NCBI GenBank assembly: GCA_905234305.1
Contig: CAJOHT010000073.1
Location: 1 to 5,725, forward strand
Length of the DNA stretch: 5,725 nucleotides
DNA from: an uncultured Ruminococcus sp.
GTDB lineage: Bacteria > Bacillota > Clostridia > Oscillospirales > Acutalibacteraceae
Direction: 5' to 3'
The notes under the pieces were generated by a model. The model saw nothing but the letters and a program-made list of their open reading frames with translations. It was not told the DNA's origin and made no database searches. Positions 1 through 5,636 of this stretch are shown one piece after another (within the stretch, counting starts at the first letter, position 1; each line of letters begins with the position of its first letter). A program made the translations under genes and the position numbers.

Positions 1-194
1 GGGTCGCGCAGATGAACGTGCATATCGACAAGCCCTGGCGCGGCAATTAATCCGCCCGCGTCGATTACTTCGTCGGCAGTTTCATATGAACCGATACCCT
101 TAATAACACCATCCTCAATATAAATATCGGCGGTCTTATCAAGATACTGCGACGGGTCTATTACTCTCGCGTTTTTTATAAGCAAAGTTGCCAT
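1..194 (-). CDS. pyrC: Dihydroorotase, N-terminal part (truncated by window edge)
   Basis: Dihydroorotase is the zinc amidohydrolase that interconverts carbamoyl-aspartate and dihydroorotate, the third step of pyrimidine biosynthesis, in the cytoplasm. Reverse translation gives 64 complete codons beginning [14 protein letters not shown] and reaching [11 protein letters not shown] at the window edge. The opening ([11 protein letters not shown], then [13 protein letters not shown]) is the typical small N-terminal beta domain of amidohydrolases. The D-M-H59-V-H61-L-R63-D stretch is the metal-binding HxH plus substrate-binding Arg motif of class I dihydroorotases, which are usually about 420-430 residues, so only about 15 percent is present. 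The ATG at 194 is preceded by GGAGG with a 5-base gap. No promoter is visible in the 72 bases between this gene and the upstream 578-residue gene on the same strand, so read-through transcription from that gene is plausible. Other cyclic amidohydrolases (hydantoinase, allantoinase) share the fold, but the HLRD form favours pyrC. Confidence 0.93.
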   Translation of the reverse strand, partial: MATLLIKNARVIDPSQYLDKTADIYIEDGVIKGIGSYETADEVIDAGGLIAAPGLVDMHVHLRD

Positions 195-212
195 AATCGC
201 CTCCAACGTTAC

Positions 213-263
213 AGTGGAAAGTGGGAAGTGGATAGTTAATTCTTAACTCTTAATTCTTAATTA
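213..263. repeat. Degenerate seven-base tandem repeat array
   Basis: Read in steps of seven from base 213, the plus strand gives AGTGGAA, AGTGGGA, AGTGGAT, AGTTAAT, TCTTAAC, TCTTAAT and TCTTAAT, then a partial unit. That is seven units in one unbroken phase that change gradually from an AGTGGNA type to a TCTTAAY type. The array fills most of the gap between the stop of the 578-residue gene and the ribosome binding site of pyrC. On the minus strand the units read CACTTNC, and a second site with the same type lies at 2481-2501 just after another gene. The pattern recalls the short tandemly repeated heptanucleotides (STRR) described in cyanobacteria. Its role here is unknown. Confidence 0.75.
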
Positions 264-266
264 ATC

Positions 267-2003
267 TCAGCCTCTCGGTCTGTGCTGAGAATTCGGTCTG
301 TTGCGGGGATTCGTTCTCTGCTGAGCGCTAGGTCTTTGCTGAGGACGGCGGTTGCTCGGATAAACCGTTCTTCTAACAGGACGTCTTTCCTCGGAAGAGC
401 GAACCTTTACAAGGTCGTTTTCGCCTCGGTTAGCGTTCTGACGGCGGCGAGCCATCTCAGCCTCGCGCTGGCGGCGGCGTTCCTCGGAGAGCTTCTGCTT
501 GCGCGCTGCCTCAGCCTTCTGGCGCTTTTTACGCGCTCTGCTCTTTTTAATAGCTCTGAATACATTAATGCAGAAGTATTTTATATGGATAGCGAGATAA
601 CAAATCACCATCCAGATTCCCGACAATACGCGGAGTATTCCGCGTCCGATCGCCTTAAACACATTACCGACAGCCTCTAAGCTCTCGCTTCGCTCCTCGC
701 GGATCATACGGGCTTCTTCCTTAGCCGCGGTATACTCATCGACCGCGGTATCAACATCCGTATAGGAGTACATATCCTTTTTCGCGGGAACTTCCTCGAA
801 ATAATCGTCTACGGGATCGAGGTTTTCTTCCTCGACTTCACTTACGACTTCAACATCCTCGATTTCGGGACGCTTTTTCTCGACAGGCTCTTTCTCTTTA
901 AACTCCATCGGCTGAGCGATAGGAACTTCTTCCTCGACAGGCTCCGACGCGCGCTTAACGTTATTAGCGACGATCTTCTCGGCAAGCGGAACCTCTCTCT
1001 TAGGCTTTTTAGCGGTCAAAGGCTTGTCCTTGAACTCGGTTGAGCTTTCGCTTACTACGGGAGGCTTTTCCTCTAATTCAGCCTTATCGATGATCGGCGC
1101 AGCTTCTTCCTCGTCTTCGGGAACCTCATTACCGCGTTTATCTATCTCCTCTAAGGGCTTATAATTTTTCATAAAGCTCATAGTGGGCTTGGTTACATTA
1201 AATATGCTCTTTTTGCGGGGGATTTTTGTTGTTTCGGAAATCCTGTGCTTATGCGCTAAATCGTGTACGATATTATTATGCTTACGCTCAGGATTTCTGA
1301 GCTTTTTAAGCAGGATAATGAACACGACCGCTACAATAATGATTCCGAGAAGCGTTACTCCGCCGTAGATAAGAACGTTCTGATAACGTACAAAAAAGTT
1401 ATTCTCAGTAATAACGGTATTCCTGATAATTTCGGTAAACATCTCGGTATCGTCCGAGGTCAGCTTTTCTCCCGCGGGAGCGTCAAGCGTAAGGGTTATG
1501 TTCATACCGTTGATAACCGTGAGATACTGCTGAGCCTGAACGATTTTCTTTCCAGACTTTGTACTCATAGTAAGGAATATATATTTAAGGTTATTGCATT
1601 CGATTACCGAACCCGATTTATAAGCGTTATCATTAAGGTACTTATTCATAATACTCTTAAGCTCTGACGCTGACAGATAAGCGTAATTACTAACCTTTTT
1701 ACTGTTTTTATCCTCGGTCATAGTAACTGTAAGAGTAAGAGAGCTGTCCTCCTTCATAGCCTGAAGGTATATATTGCCGTCCTTAAACCTGTTCATAGTT
1801 TCCTTGTATTTAAGGTTGAATTTTGAAAAATAAGAGTCTGTTTTCTCGCTGTCGCGGGTAATCGCCAGCATATCGTTAGGAATAGATATGCTCATACTTA
1901 GCTCATCAATTTCATATGATGTGCTTTCGGCAAACGCTGTAAACGCGCTCAGCGATATAATCAGTACAATTAAAACAGGTAATAATCGTAACAGCTTTTT
2001 CAT
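267..2003 (-). CDS. Signal-peptide, single-anchor membrane protein with long charged cytoplasmic region and Arg-rich tail
   Basis: I do not recognise a named family; function is unknown. The 578-residue product starts with a clear signal peptide (residues 1-25: KK, a hydrophobic core, AFA cut site). An external domain follows at about 26-208, beginning YEIDELSMSISIPNDMLAITR, a mixed alpha/beta sequence of the kind seen in many Clostridia cell-surface proteins. A strong TM helix spans about 210-232 and is followed by KKLRNPERKH, which fits an outside-to-inside crossing. Residues 240-445 are disordered-looking, with alternating Glu-rich and Lys/Pro-rich blocks. A second hydrophobic segment (about 456-482) is followed by an extremely basic tail (486-578) rich in Arg, Gln, Pro and Asn. 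The ATG at 2003 is chosen over a TTG six codons upstream because that TTG overlaps the GGAGG ribosome binding site, which sits 9 bases before the ATG. No terminator hairpin follows the gene, so pyrC may be co-transcribed. It is transcribed divergently from the Nif11-like gene. Confidence 0.85.
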   Translation of the reverse strand: MKKLLRLLPVLIVLIISLSAFTAFAESTSYEIDELSMSISIPNDMLAITRDSEKTDSYFSKFNLKYKETMNRFKDGNIYLQAMKEDSSLTLTVTMTEDKNSKKVSNYAYLSASELKSIMNKYLNDNAYKSGSVIECNNLKYIFLTMSTKSGKKIVQAQQYLTVINGMNITLTLDAPAGEKLTSDDTEMFTEIIRNTVITENNFFVRYQNVLIYGGVTLLGIIIVAVVFIILLKKLRNPERKHNNIVHDLAHKHRISETTKIPRKKSIFNVTKPTMSFMKNYKPLEEIDKRGNEVPEDEEEAAPIIDKAELEEKPPVVSESSTEFKDKPLTAKKPKREVPLAEKIVANNVKRASEPVEEEVPIAQPMEFKEKEPVEKKRPEIEDVEVVSEVEEENLDPVDDYFEEVPAKKDMYSYTDVDTAVDEYTAAKEEARMIREERSESLEAVGNVFKAIGRGILRVLSGIWMVICYLAIHIKYFCINVFRAIKKSRARKKRQKAEAARKQKLSEERRRQREAEMARRRQNANRGENDLVKVRSSEERRPVRRTVYPSNRRPQQRPSAQQRTNPRNRPNSQHRPRG

Positions 2004-2052
2004 TTCGGTATACCTCCGCAAATTTAACTAATAGCGTAACAACACACCCTAT

Positions 2053-2081
2053 AGTATACTATTTTTCAGCCTTAAAAGCAA
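2053..2081 (-). promoter_or_regulatory. Candidate sigma-A promoter for the 578-residue membrane protein gene
   Basis: On the minus strand a TATACT -10 (2053-2058) lies 17 bases after TTGCTT (2076-2081). The -10 has one mismatch to consensus, while the -35 matches only its first three bases. The -10 sits inside a short palindrome, ATAGTATACTAT (2051-2062). The predicted start of transcription is about 40-45 bases before the gene's ATG, which leaves room for the GGAGG site. Confidence 0.4.
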
Positions 2082-2115
2082 GAAAAAACGCGAATTTACT
2101 CGGACAAATTATGAC

Positions 2116-2144
2116 TTTACTCACTGTGTTTTTTGTGATAAAAT
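2116..2144 (+). promoter_or_regulatory. Candidate extended -10 promoter for the Nif11-like gene
   Basis: TTTACT (2116-2121) is followed after 17 bases by TAAAAT (2139-2144), and the -10 carries the upstream TG of an extended -10 element (TGATAAAAT). It matches four of six -35 bases and five of six -10 bases. Transcription would begin near 2151, about 44 bases before the ATG. It is back to back with the minus-strand promoter at 2053-2081, so the two genes share one regulatory region. Confidence 0.5.
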
Positions 2145-2194
2145 GACAATCAAAGGACGAAAATATTCTAATAACCGCCGAAAGGACATTAAAA

Positions 2195-2479
2195 ATGATA
2201 GAAAGAGAACTGAAGAGGCTGTTAAAAGACAGCGAAAATGATGAAAATTTACGGCTCGCTCTGCTAAAAACAAAGGGAAACTCCGAACCGATGAAGAGCT
2301 TCTGCGAAACCTGCCAGAACTTTGGTTACGAAATCTACCTCGGCGAGCTTTTCGCTTACGGACAGGATATGAACGACTCTAAGCTCAGAGCTACAAACGG
2401 CGGCGGCAGCTTCGCTATCGAAGGCTGGGATGACGCGCTCGAGAATATTTATGACGAGCTTGAAAGATTTTTCCGCTAA
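2195..2479 (+). CDS. Nif11-like small protein with Gly-Gly-Gly motif
   Basis: The 94-residue product resembles the Nif11 family, whose members include leader peptides of ribosomally made, modified peptides as well as stand-alone proteins of unknown role. What is seen: an N-terminal amphipathic helix (ELKRLLKDSENDENLRLALL, residues 5-24), the FGYEIYLGEL turn (43-52) where Nif11 proteins have a GY/GF...T..EL motif, a further helix with acidic residues, then N68-G69-G70-G71. That fits the place of the double-glycine cleavage site in Nif11-type leaders. The 23 residues after it (SFAIEGWDDALENIYDELERFFR) are acidic and aromatic, with no Cys or Thr and one Ser, so they make a poor lanthipeptide or thiazole substrate. 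A CETC pair (C37, C40) sits in the leader-like part. No maturation enzyme or exporter is in the window. The ATG at 2195 has AAAGGA 8 bases upstream. The gene has its own promoter and a hairpin after it, so it is probably monocistronic. Confidence 0.72.
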   Translation: MIERELKRLLKDSENDENLRLALLKTKGNSEPMKSFCETCQNFGYEIYLGELFAYGQDMNDSKLRATNGGGSFAIEGWDDALENIYDELERFFR

Positions 2480-2480
2480 A

Positions 2481-2501
2481 ACTTATCACTTACCACTAAA
2501 G
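2481..2501. repeat. Second, shorter seven-base repeat cluster
   Basis: Immediately after the Nif11-like stop codon the plus strand reads ACTTATC, ACTTACC, ACTAAAG: three units in one phase. The reverse complement of the 213-263 array contains the matching CACTTCC, CACTTTC and CACTGTA units. Relative to the gene they follow, both clusters lie in the same orientation and both end in CACTTNCCACT followed by an A-rich end. I infer the two are copies of one dispersed repeat type. Confidence 0.6.
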
Positions 2502-2502
2502 G

Positions 2503-2538
2503 AGGGCTGACCCGCGTCAGCCCTTTACCTTTGTTTTT
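2503..2538 (+). terminator. Rho-independent terminator-like hairpin between convergent genes
   Basis: AGGGCTGAC (2503-2511) pairs perfectly with GTCAGCCCT (2516-2524) around a four-base CCGC loop, giving a nine-pair GC-rich stem. On the plus strand an interrupted T-rich stretch follows (2524-2538), which fits termination of the Nif11-like transcript. On the minus strand the same stem would also fold, but the sequence after it lacks a good T run, so termination of the antiporter transcript would be weaker. The antiporter's TGA stop (2517-2519) lies inside the right arm. Confidence 0.75.
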
Positions 2539-3863
2539 ATTATTACGACATCCTCTTTATCGTCGTCCTTATACATCTGCTCGTACTTGATATTTTTCTG
2601 CTGGGACTCTCTGTCCGAAATACGCTTGACCTTATTATCAGGCCATATAGCGTAAAGTATTTTAAGAATAATCGGAGTAAGCAGCGACGAAACTATAATA
2701 AGCGGAACTACCGCGAAATTCATCATCTTGTTGATAATGCCCGCGGAAATGCCCTTATCGGCTACAATCAGCGCTACCTCTCCCCTCGTCATCATACCGA
2801 CGCCGATTTTAAGCGAGTCGGATTTAGAGAAGCGGCACGCTTTCGCCATAAGCCCGCAGCCTATAATCTTCGCCAATAAGGCAACAATCGTTATCACAGC
2901 CGCAAATCCTAAAATCGAGAATGACATACCCTGGAGGTTCGATTTTAAACCGACGCTCGCGAAAAATACGGGTCCGAAAAACATATAAAGGCATATTTCG
3001 ATTTTCTCCTCAATATACGACGCGCTCTTAAGCTCGCAAAATATAATACCCGCGGCGTAAGCGCCCGTAATATCGGCGATACCGAAGTAAGTTTCGGCTA
3101 CATAAGATAAAACGAAACAAAAAGCCATAGCGAAAATCGGGATAGTCCTCGTATGCGGACGGCGTTTCTCAAGCCATTTAAACCCTTTAAACAGCGCAAA
3201 TCCCGCCGCTATAGTCAGCGCGAAGAATAATACCACCTTAATGCAGATTATGCCGATACTCTCATGCTCTCCGCTTTCGCCGTTGTTCGCGAGAGTAATC
3301 ACAAAAGTCAAAAGAATCATACCGATTATATCGTCGATAATCGCCGCACTCAGTATCGTATTACCAACCTTAGTACGGAGGTATCCGAGTTCTTTGAGTG
3401 CCTGAACGGTAATACTGACCGAGGTTGCCGCGAGGATTGTACCTACGACAAGAGCCTCAAAAATCCGGCTTCCGTTATTAAAACCAAAAATCCAGTAAAC
3501 GCCGAAGCCTGCCGCAAGCGGCACTCCGACTCCCGCGCAGGCAATTAATAACGCCTTCGGTCCGACCTTTAAAAGCTCCTTTAGATTCGTTCCGAGTCCA
3601 GCCGAGAACATCAGCATTATAACGCCGATTTCGGCAATCGAGCGTATAGACAGTCCGTAATCGGGACTGCTTATGTCGATTATATTCAGCACACACGGTC
3701 CGAGTAAAAGTCCCGCCATTATCTCGCCGACGACCTGAGGCATCTGCAGCTTCCTAGCGACAAGCCCCAAAAACTTAGCCACACAAAACAAAAGCCCCAG
3801 CGGCAACAGTATGCGAAAAAGCTCAACCTTGCTGAAATAACTTGAGATAGCGTGAATATCCAT
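2517..3863 (-). CDS. CPA2-type cation/proton antiporter
   Basis: This is a membrane antiporter of the CPA2 family (Na+/H+ exchanger domain, the NapA/KefB/GerN group) that would exchange Na+ or K+ for protons across the cell membrane. The 448 residues are mostly hydrophobic, with about 12-13 likely helices. Seen motifs: QVVGEIMAGLLLGP (43-56), the typical opening helix; ATSVSITVQALKELG (146-160), the discontinuous helix that crosses the binding site; D177-D178 in AAIIDDIIGM, the ion-binding acidic pair typical of electrogenic members; and M358-T359-R360-G361-E362 in MMTRGEVALIVAD, the conserved RGE of the family. The tail at 409-448 is hydrophilic and highly charged and carries no nucleotide-binding RCK/TrkA_N domain, which argues against a glutathione-gated KefB/KefC potassium channel. 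The ATG at 3863 follows GGAGGG closely. The gene is transcribed alone from a consensus promoter at 3893-3920. The transported ion cannot be decided from sequence alone. Confidence 0.93.
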   Translation of the reverse strand: MDIHAISSYFSKVELFRILLPLGLLFCVAKFLGLVARKLQMPQVVGEIMAGLLLGPCVLNIIDISSPDYGLSIRSIAEIGVIMLMFSAGLGTNLKELLKVGPKALLIACAGVGVPLAAGFGVYWIFGFNNGSRIFEALVVGTILAATSVSITVQALKELGYLRTKVGNTILSAAIIDDIIGMILLTFVITLANNGESGEHESIGIICIKVVLFFALTIAAGFALFKGFKWLEKRRPHTRTIPIFAMAFCFVLSYVAETYFGIADITGAYAAGIIFCELKSASYIEEKIEICLYMFFGPVFFASVGLKSNLQGMSFSILGFAAVITIVALLAKIIGCGLMAKACRFSKSDSLKIGVGMMTRGEVALIVADKGISAGIINKMMNFAVVPLIIVSSLLTPIILKILYAIWPDNKVKRISDRESQQKNIKYEQMYKDDDKEDVVIIKTKVKG

Positions 3864-3892
3864 TTTTATCCCTCCGTAAAATACCGAAAAAC

Positions 3893-3920
3893 ATTATATC
3901 ACTCTGTAATTTCATGTCAA
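3893..3920 (-). promoter_or_regulatory. Consensus sigma-A promoter of the antiporter gene
   Basis: On the minus strand TTGACA (3915-3920) and TATAAT (3893-3898) are both perfect, separated by 16 bases, and TG precedes the -10 (TGATATAAT), an extended -10. Transcription would start about 20-25 bases before the ATG, just upstream of the GGAGGG site. No repressor-type palindrome is visible in the short leader, so strong constitutive expression is the simplest reading. Confidence 0.85.
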
Positions 3921-3931
3921 GTATTCACGCC

Positions 3932-3961
3932 GAAAAGAATAAGGCTCCTATAACGGAAGCC
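3932..3961 (-). terminator. Minus-strand terminator at left edge of the AT-rich region
   Basis: On the minus strand GGCTTCC (3961-3955) faces GGAGCC (3948-3943) across a short loop, giving a stem of about six pairs with one bulged T. It is followed by TTATTCTTTTC, a broken T tract. It would end transcripts coming from the zinc-ribbon operon or from the remnant gene at 3970-4116, and it insulates the antiporter promoter just beyond. Its arms (GGCTTCCG and GAGCCTT) are shared with the terminator at 5667-5703. Confidence 0.6.
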
Positions 3962-3969
3962 CCGGATTT

Positions 3970-4116
3970 TTAATCCATATTTTCAGCTATATAAGAAATT
4001 GTTTGCCCGTCAATACCGCTTTTATAAGCGCGCCAGTATACCGATAATGTACCGTAAGCCGTTTTTAACAATATGCTCCGAAAACCGCAATGGTCTAAAC
4101 GCAAACATTGGCTTGT
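3970..4116 (-). pseudogene. Possible C-terminal remnant of a lost gene
   Basis: The minus strand holds an open run of 48 codons bounded by a TAA upstream (4117-4119) and ending in TAA at 3970-3972, a few bases before the terminator stem. The last part reads TAYGTLSVYWRAYK followed by SGIDGQTISYIAENMD, which looks like real protein. Its codons (GCT, AGC, CGC, TAC) resemble those of the genes to the left rather than the AT-rich pair to the right. There is no ribosome binding site and no convincing start. I read it as the tail of an older gene that kept its stop and terminator. The family is not recognised, and a chance open stretch of this length cannot be excluded. The remaining bases up to 4188 show no gene. 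Confidence 0.3.
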
Positions 4117-4134
4117 TTACAGGGCTTTTGCGTT
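4098..4134. repeat. Eight-base inverted repeat in the gap after the zinc-ribbon gene
   Basis: AACGCAAA (4098-4105) is repeated inverted as TTTGCGTT (4127-4134) with 21 bases between. It overlaps the upstream end of the possible remnant gene and lies about 55 bases past the stop of the zinc-ribbon gene. Neither side has a T tract placed for termination. It could mark an old junction or be chance. Confidence 0.3.
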
Positions 4135-4188
4135 GTTTTGTTTCTTGTGTGTTGTGTACGGAAAGAATCTCACAGCAACTCACAAAAC

Positions 4189-4869
4189 CTAATAATCAAA
4201 CTTTTCAACTTTTAACACTTGAAATGTTGCCTTTTCCAGTTTCGGTATCATCTCTTCATCTACAAATTCAAAAGCCGTTAGCGTTACATTCTGTCCTGGA
4301 TTCAAATCCTCAACGTCAACCTCATCCATCCCTATTCTTTTTCCTGTTTTATCCACTGCTTCTATTGTTATGTAAAAGCTTAACTGTTTTTTCGATTTGT
4401 TTTTTACTGTAACATCAAGCGATGTTTCAGGCAAATACTTATCTCCCGAAACCCTAAACTCACCAAAACTAACATCTATATAATTCTTCAGGATTTCATC
4501 TGTACTCTCTTCTTGGAAAATACTACTGATGTTAGGGACTGTTATATCATTTACGTTAACAATTGTATTAAATATCGACGATGCAAAAATAACATATAAA
4601 ATCGTAAGAATAATTGATACAGCAATTTTAGTTATAAAACCAATCAACGCTCCTTTACCCGCAGCTTTTGCCCTCTTGGGCTTCTTTCCTTCATAAACTA
4701 GGAACAAAATAAACCCTACAATCGGAATAAAAAATCCTAAAACAGCAAACCAAACACTTGAACCTTCATCGGAATCATTAGGATGTACAATATCATCAAT
4801 CCTCGCACCGCAACGAGTACAGTATGTTGAATTGTCATCAATTTTGCTTCCGCAATTCCTACAATACAT
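4189..4869 (-). CDS. Zinc-ribbon, two-TM protein with FxLYD-like outer domain
   Basis: The 226-residue protein has a clear three-part plan. Residues 3-20 form a zinc ribbon of the C-x2-C-x10-C-x2-C type (C3, C6, C17, C20: YCRNCG...YCTRCG), probably binding one zinc on the cytoplasmic side. Two membrane helices follow (about 38-60 and 73-100), joined by the basic loop GKKPKRAKAAGKGALIG, a stretch common in Firmicutes zinc-ribbon membrane proteins. From about 130 to 226 is a beta-rich domain (DVTVKNKSKKQLSF, VDKTGKRIG, DLNPGQNVTL) like the FxLYD or similar Ig-like lipoprotein domains, most likely outside the cell. The exact function is unknown. The ATG at 4869 is preceded by AAGGAGG (4876-4882) with a 6-base gap; an in-frame start 7 codons upstream is rejected because it precedes that site. 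The site lies against the TAA of the upstream nucleotidyltransferase gene, so translation is probably coupled. The gene is AT-rich relative to the left half. Confidence 0.85.
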   Translation of the reverse strand: MYCRNCGSKIDDNSTYCTRCGARIDDIVHPNDSDEGSSVWFAVLGFFIPIVGFILFLVYEGKKPKRAKAAGKGALIGFITKIAVSIILTILYVIFASSIFNTIVNVNDITVPNISSIFQEESTDEILKNYIDVSFGEFRVSGDKYLPETSLDVTVKNKSKKQLSFYITIEAVDKTGKRIGMDEVDVEDLNPGQNVTLTAFEFVDEEMIPKLEKATFQVLKVEKFDY

Positions 4870-4883
4870 TGTTAACCTCCTTC

Positions 4884-5540
4884 TTACCAATGTTTCCTTG
4901 AATTATACACATTGTTTACGGCTTCAATATAACAAATAAAAGACGGGTGGTTTTTTGTATCATTTCGTTTCAGATAATTGTTTTTTATATTGAAATACTG
5001 CTGACGAACTAATTGCCATTTCCCGCTTTTTTTGATATAATCCGCTCTTTTCTTTAACTCTTTTGATTTAGGTGCTATGTTCCAATAGTATTCATCATTG
5101 AACACAAAACCTGTCTTCTTGCATATCAAACGATAGTAACTCCCCTTATTATCCTTACATGTAATACAAACATCCATTGAAAACTCTGTTTGATTTCCAT
5201 TTGCAAAATATATTCTTCCAGAAGTGAGCGATGACGTGGAGTTTTGACAGTCAGATAAACAATATTCACGCAGGATTTTATTAAATGACTTTTGAATACA
5301 CTCATTGATATGTCGGCAATCTTCAAAATCCTCACATTTAATAATTTCTAAATTATAATCTAGATCAACAGGTTTATCCGCGTTTTGAAGAATCAGATTT
5401 CTTGCGCCACTACCAACCAAGTAAAACACAGCTCCGATATCATAATCTTCTTTCAGGCAGTGGCATAGCCCTTGCATTACCTCGCCGCAAAGCATACGCA
5501 TTTTATGAATAAATTCCTTATCTTCGATATAATGATACAT
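4884..5540 (-). CDS. Nucleotidyltransferase-fold protein
   Basis: The 218-residue product carries the signature of the polymerase-beta-like nucleotidyltransferase fold: G43-S44 in YLVGSGARNLIL, then D59-L60-D61 in VDLDYNLEI, and a third acidic residue D123 in TEFSMDVCIT on a later strand. These would bind the metal ions and the nucleotide triphosphate, so the enzyme is predicted to be active and to move a nucleotide onto an unknown acceptor in the cytoplasm. The C-terminal part (about 150-213: YYWNIAPKSKELKKRADYIK, then WQLVRQQYFNIKNNYLKR and HPSFICYIEAVNNVYN) is helical and may be the substrate-binding half. Twelve cysteines are present, many for this length. There is no signal peptide or TM helix. 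The ATG at 5540 has AAAGGAG 6 bases upstream; a GTG seven codons earlier lies before that site and is rejected. The gene heads a two-gene operon with the zinc-ribbon protein 14 bases downstream. Antibiotic-modifying or toxin-type relatives are possible, but nothing here decides between them. Confidence 0.75.
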   Translation of the reverse strand: MYHYIEDKEFIHKMRMLCGEVMQGLCHCLKEDYDIGAVFYLVGSGARNLILQNADKPVDLDYNLEIIKCEDFEDCRHINECIQKSFNKILREYCLSDCQNSTSSLTSGRIYFANGNQTEFSMDVCITCKDNKGSYYRLICKKTGFVFNDEYYWNIAPKSKELKKRADYIKKSGKWQLVRQQYFNIKNNYLKRNDTKNHPSFICYIEAVNNVYNSRKHW

Positions 5541-5571
5541 TGTACTCTCCTTTCTGCCCACATCCGTCCAA

Positions 5572-5587
5572 TTAGACTTAAATCTAA
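5572..5587. promoter_or_regulatory. Candidate repressor operator just after the transcription start
   Basis: TTAGACTTAAATCTAA is a 16-base palindrome with a single mismatched pair (C5577/A5582). On the minus strand it begins about 9 bases past the -10 of the operon promoter, so it covers roughly +2 to +17. That is a classic place for a dimeric repressor to block transcription. No regulator gene is present in the window. Confidence 0.5.
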
Positions 5588-5595
5588 ATCATTAT

Positions 5596-5624
5596 ATTAT
5601 ACTGGTCGATTAACAGAATGTCAA
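5596..5624 (-). promoter_or_regulatory. Perfect consensus promoter of the nucleotidyltransferase/zinc-ribbon operon
   Basis: On the minus strand TTGACA (5619-5624) and TATAAT (5596-5601) are both perfect and are separated by the ideal 17 bases. A second TATAAT overlaps just downstream (5591-5596). The expected start is about 50 bases before the ATG. A promoter this strong, flanked by palindromes on both sides, suggests that expression is normally held down by a repressor. Confidence 0.88.
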
Positions 5625-5636
5625 GATTTTTTGACA
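5619..5636. promoter_or_regulatory. Inverted repeat overlapping the -35 element
   Basis: TGTCAA (5619-5624) and TTGACA (5631-5636) form an exact inverted repeat with a six-base AT-rich spacer (GATTTT). The first arm is itself the -35 hexamer of the operon promoter. A dimeric regulator could bind here, or the second arm could be a by-product of the common TTGACA word. Confidence 0.4.

Noticed and set aside
213..263. CRISPR array
   Set aside because: Units are seven bases with no spacers and no cas genes; this is a tandem microsatellite-like repeat.
282..680. Open plus-strand frame opposite the C-terminal end of the 578-residue gene
   Set aside because: It lies wholly within the well-supported minus-strand gene, has no ribosome binding site, and exists because the Arg/Ala-rich minus coding gives few stops on the opposite strand.
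1263..1667. 134-codon plus-strand frame inside the membrane protein gene
   Set aside because: Shadow frame; the composition of its product resembles no protein, and the minus frame has signal peptide, TM helix, start site and ribosome binding site.
2004..2021. TTG start six codons upstream for the 578-residue protein
   Set aside because: The codons from this TTG overlap the GGAGG site itself, and the signal peptide begins properly at MKKLL from the ATG at 2003.
2195..2479. Lanthipeptide precursor
   Set aside because: The segment after the glycines has no Cys and almost no Ser/Thr, and no LanM-type enzyme is in the window.
2517..3863. KefB/KefC glutathione-gated potassium efflux channel
   Set aside because: The C-terminal RCK/TrkA_N domain that defines that group is missing; only the exchanger domain and a short tail are present.
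4098..4134. Terminator for the zinc-ribbon gene
   Set aside because: The inverted repeat has a 21-base loop and no following T tract on the minus strand.
3999..4412. 137-codon plus-strand frame over 3999-4412
   Set aside because: It runs antisense into the zinc-ribbon gene, and its C-terminal part is a Pro/Leu/Phe shadow of the minus-strand coding; no start signal is visible.
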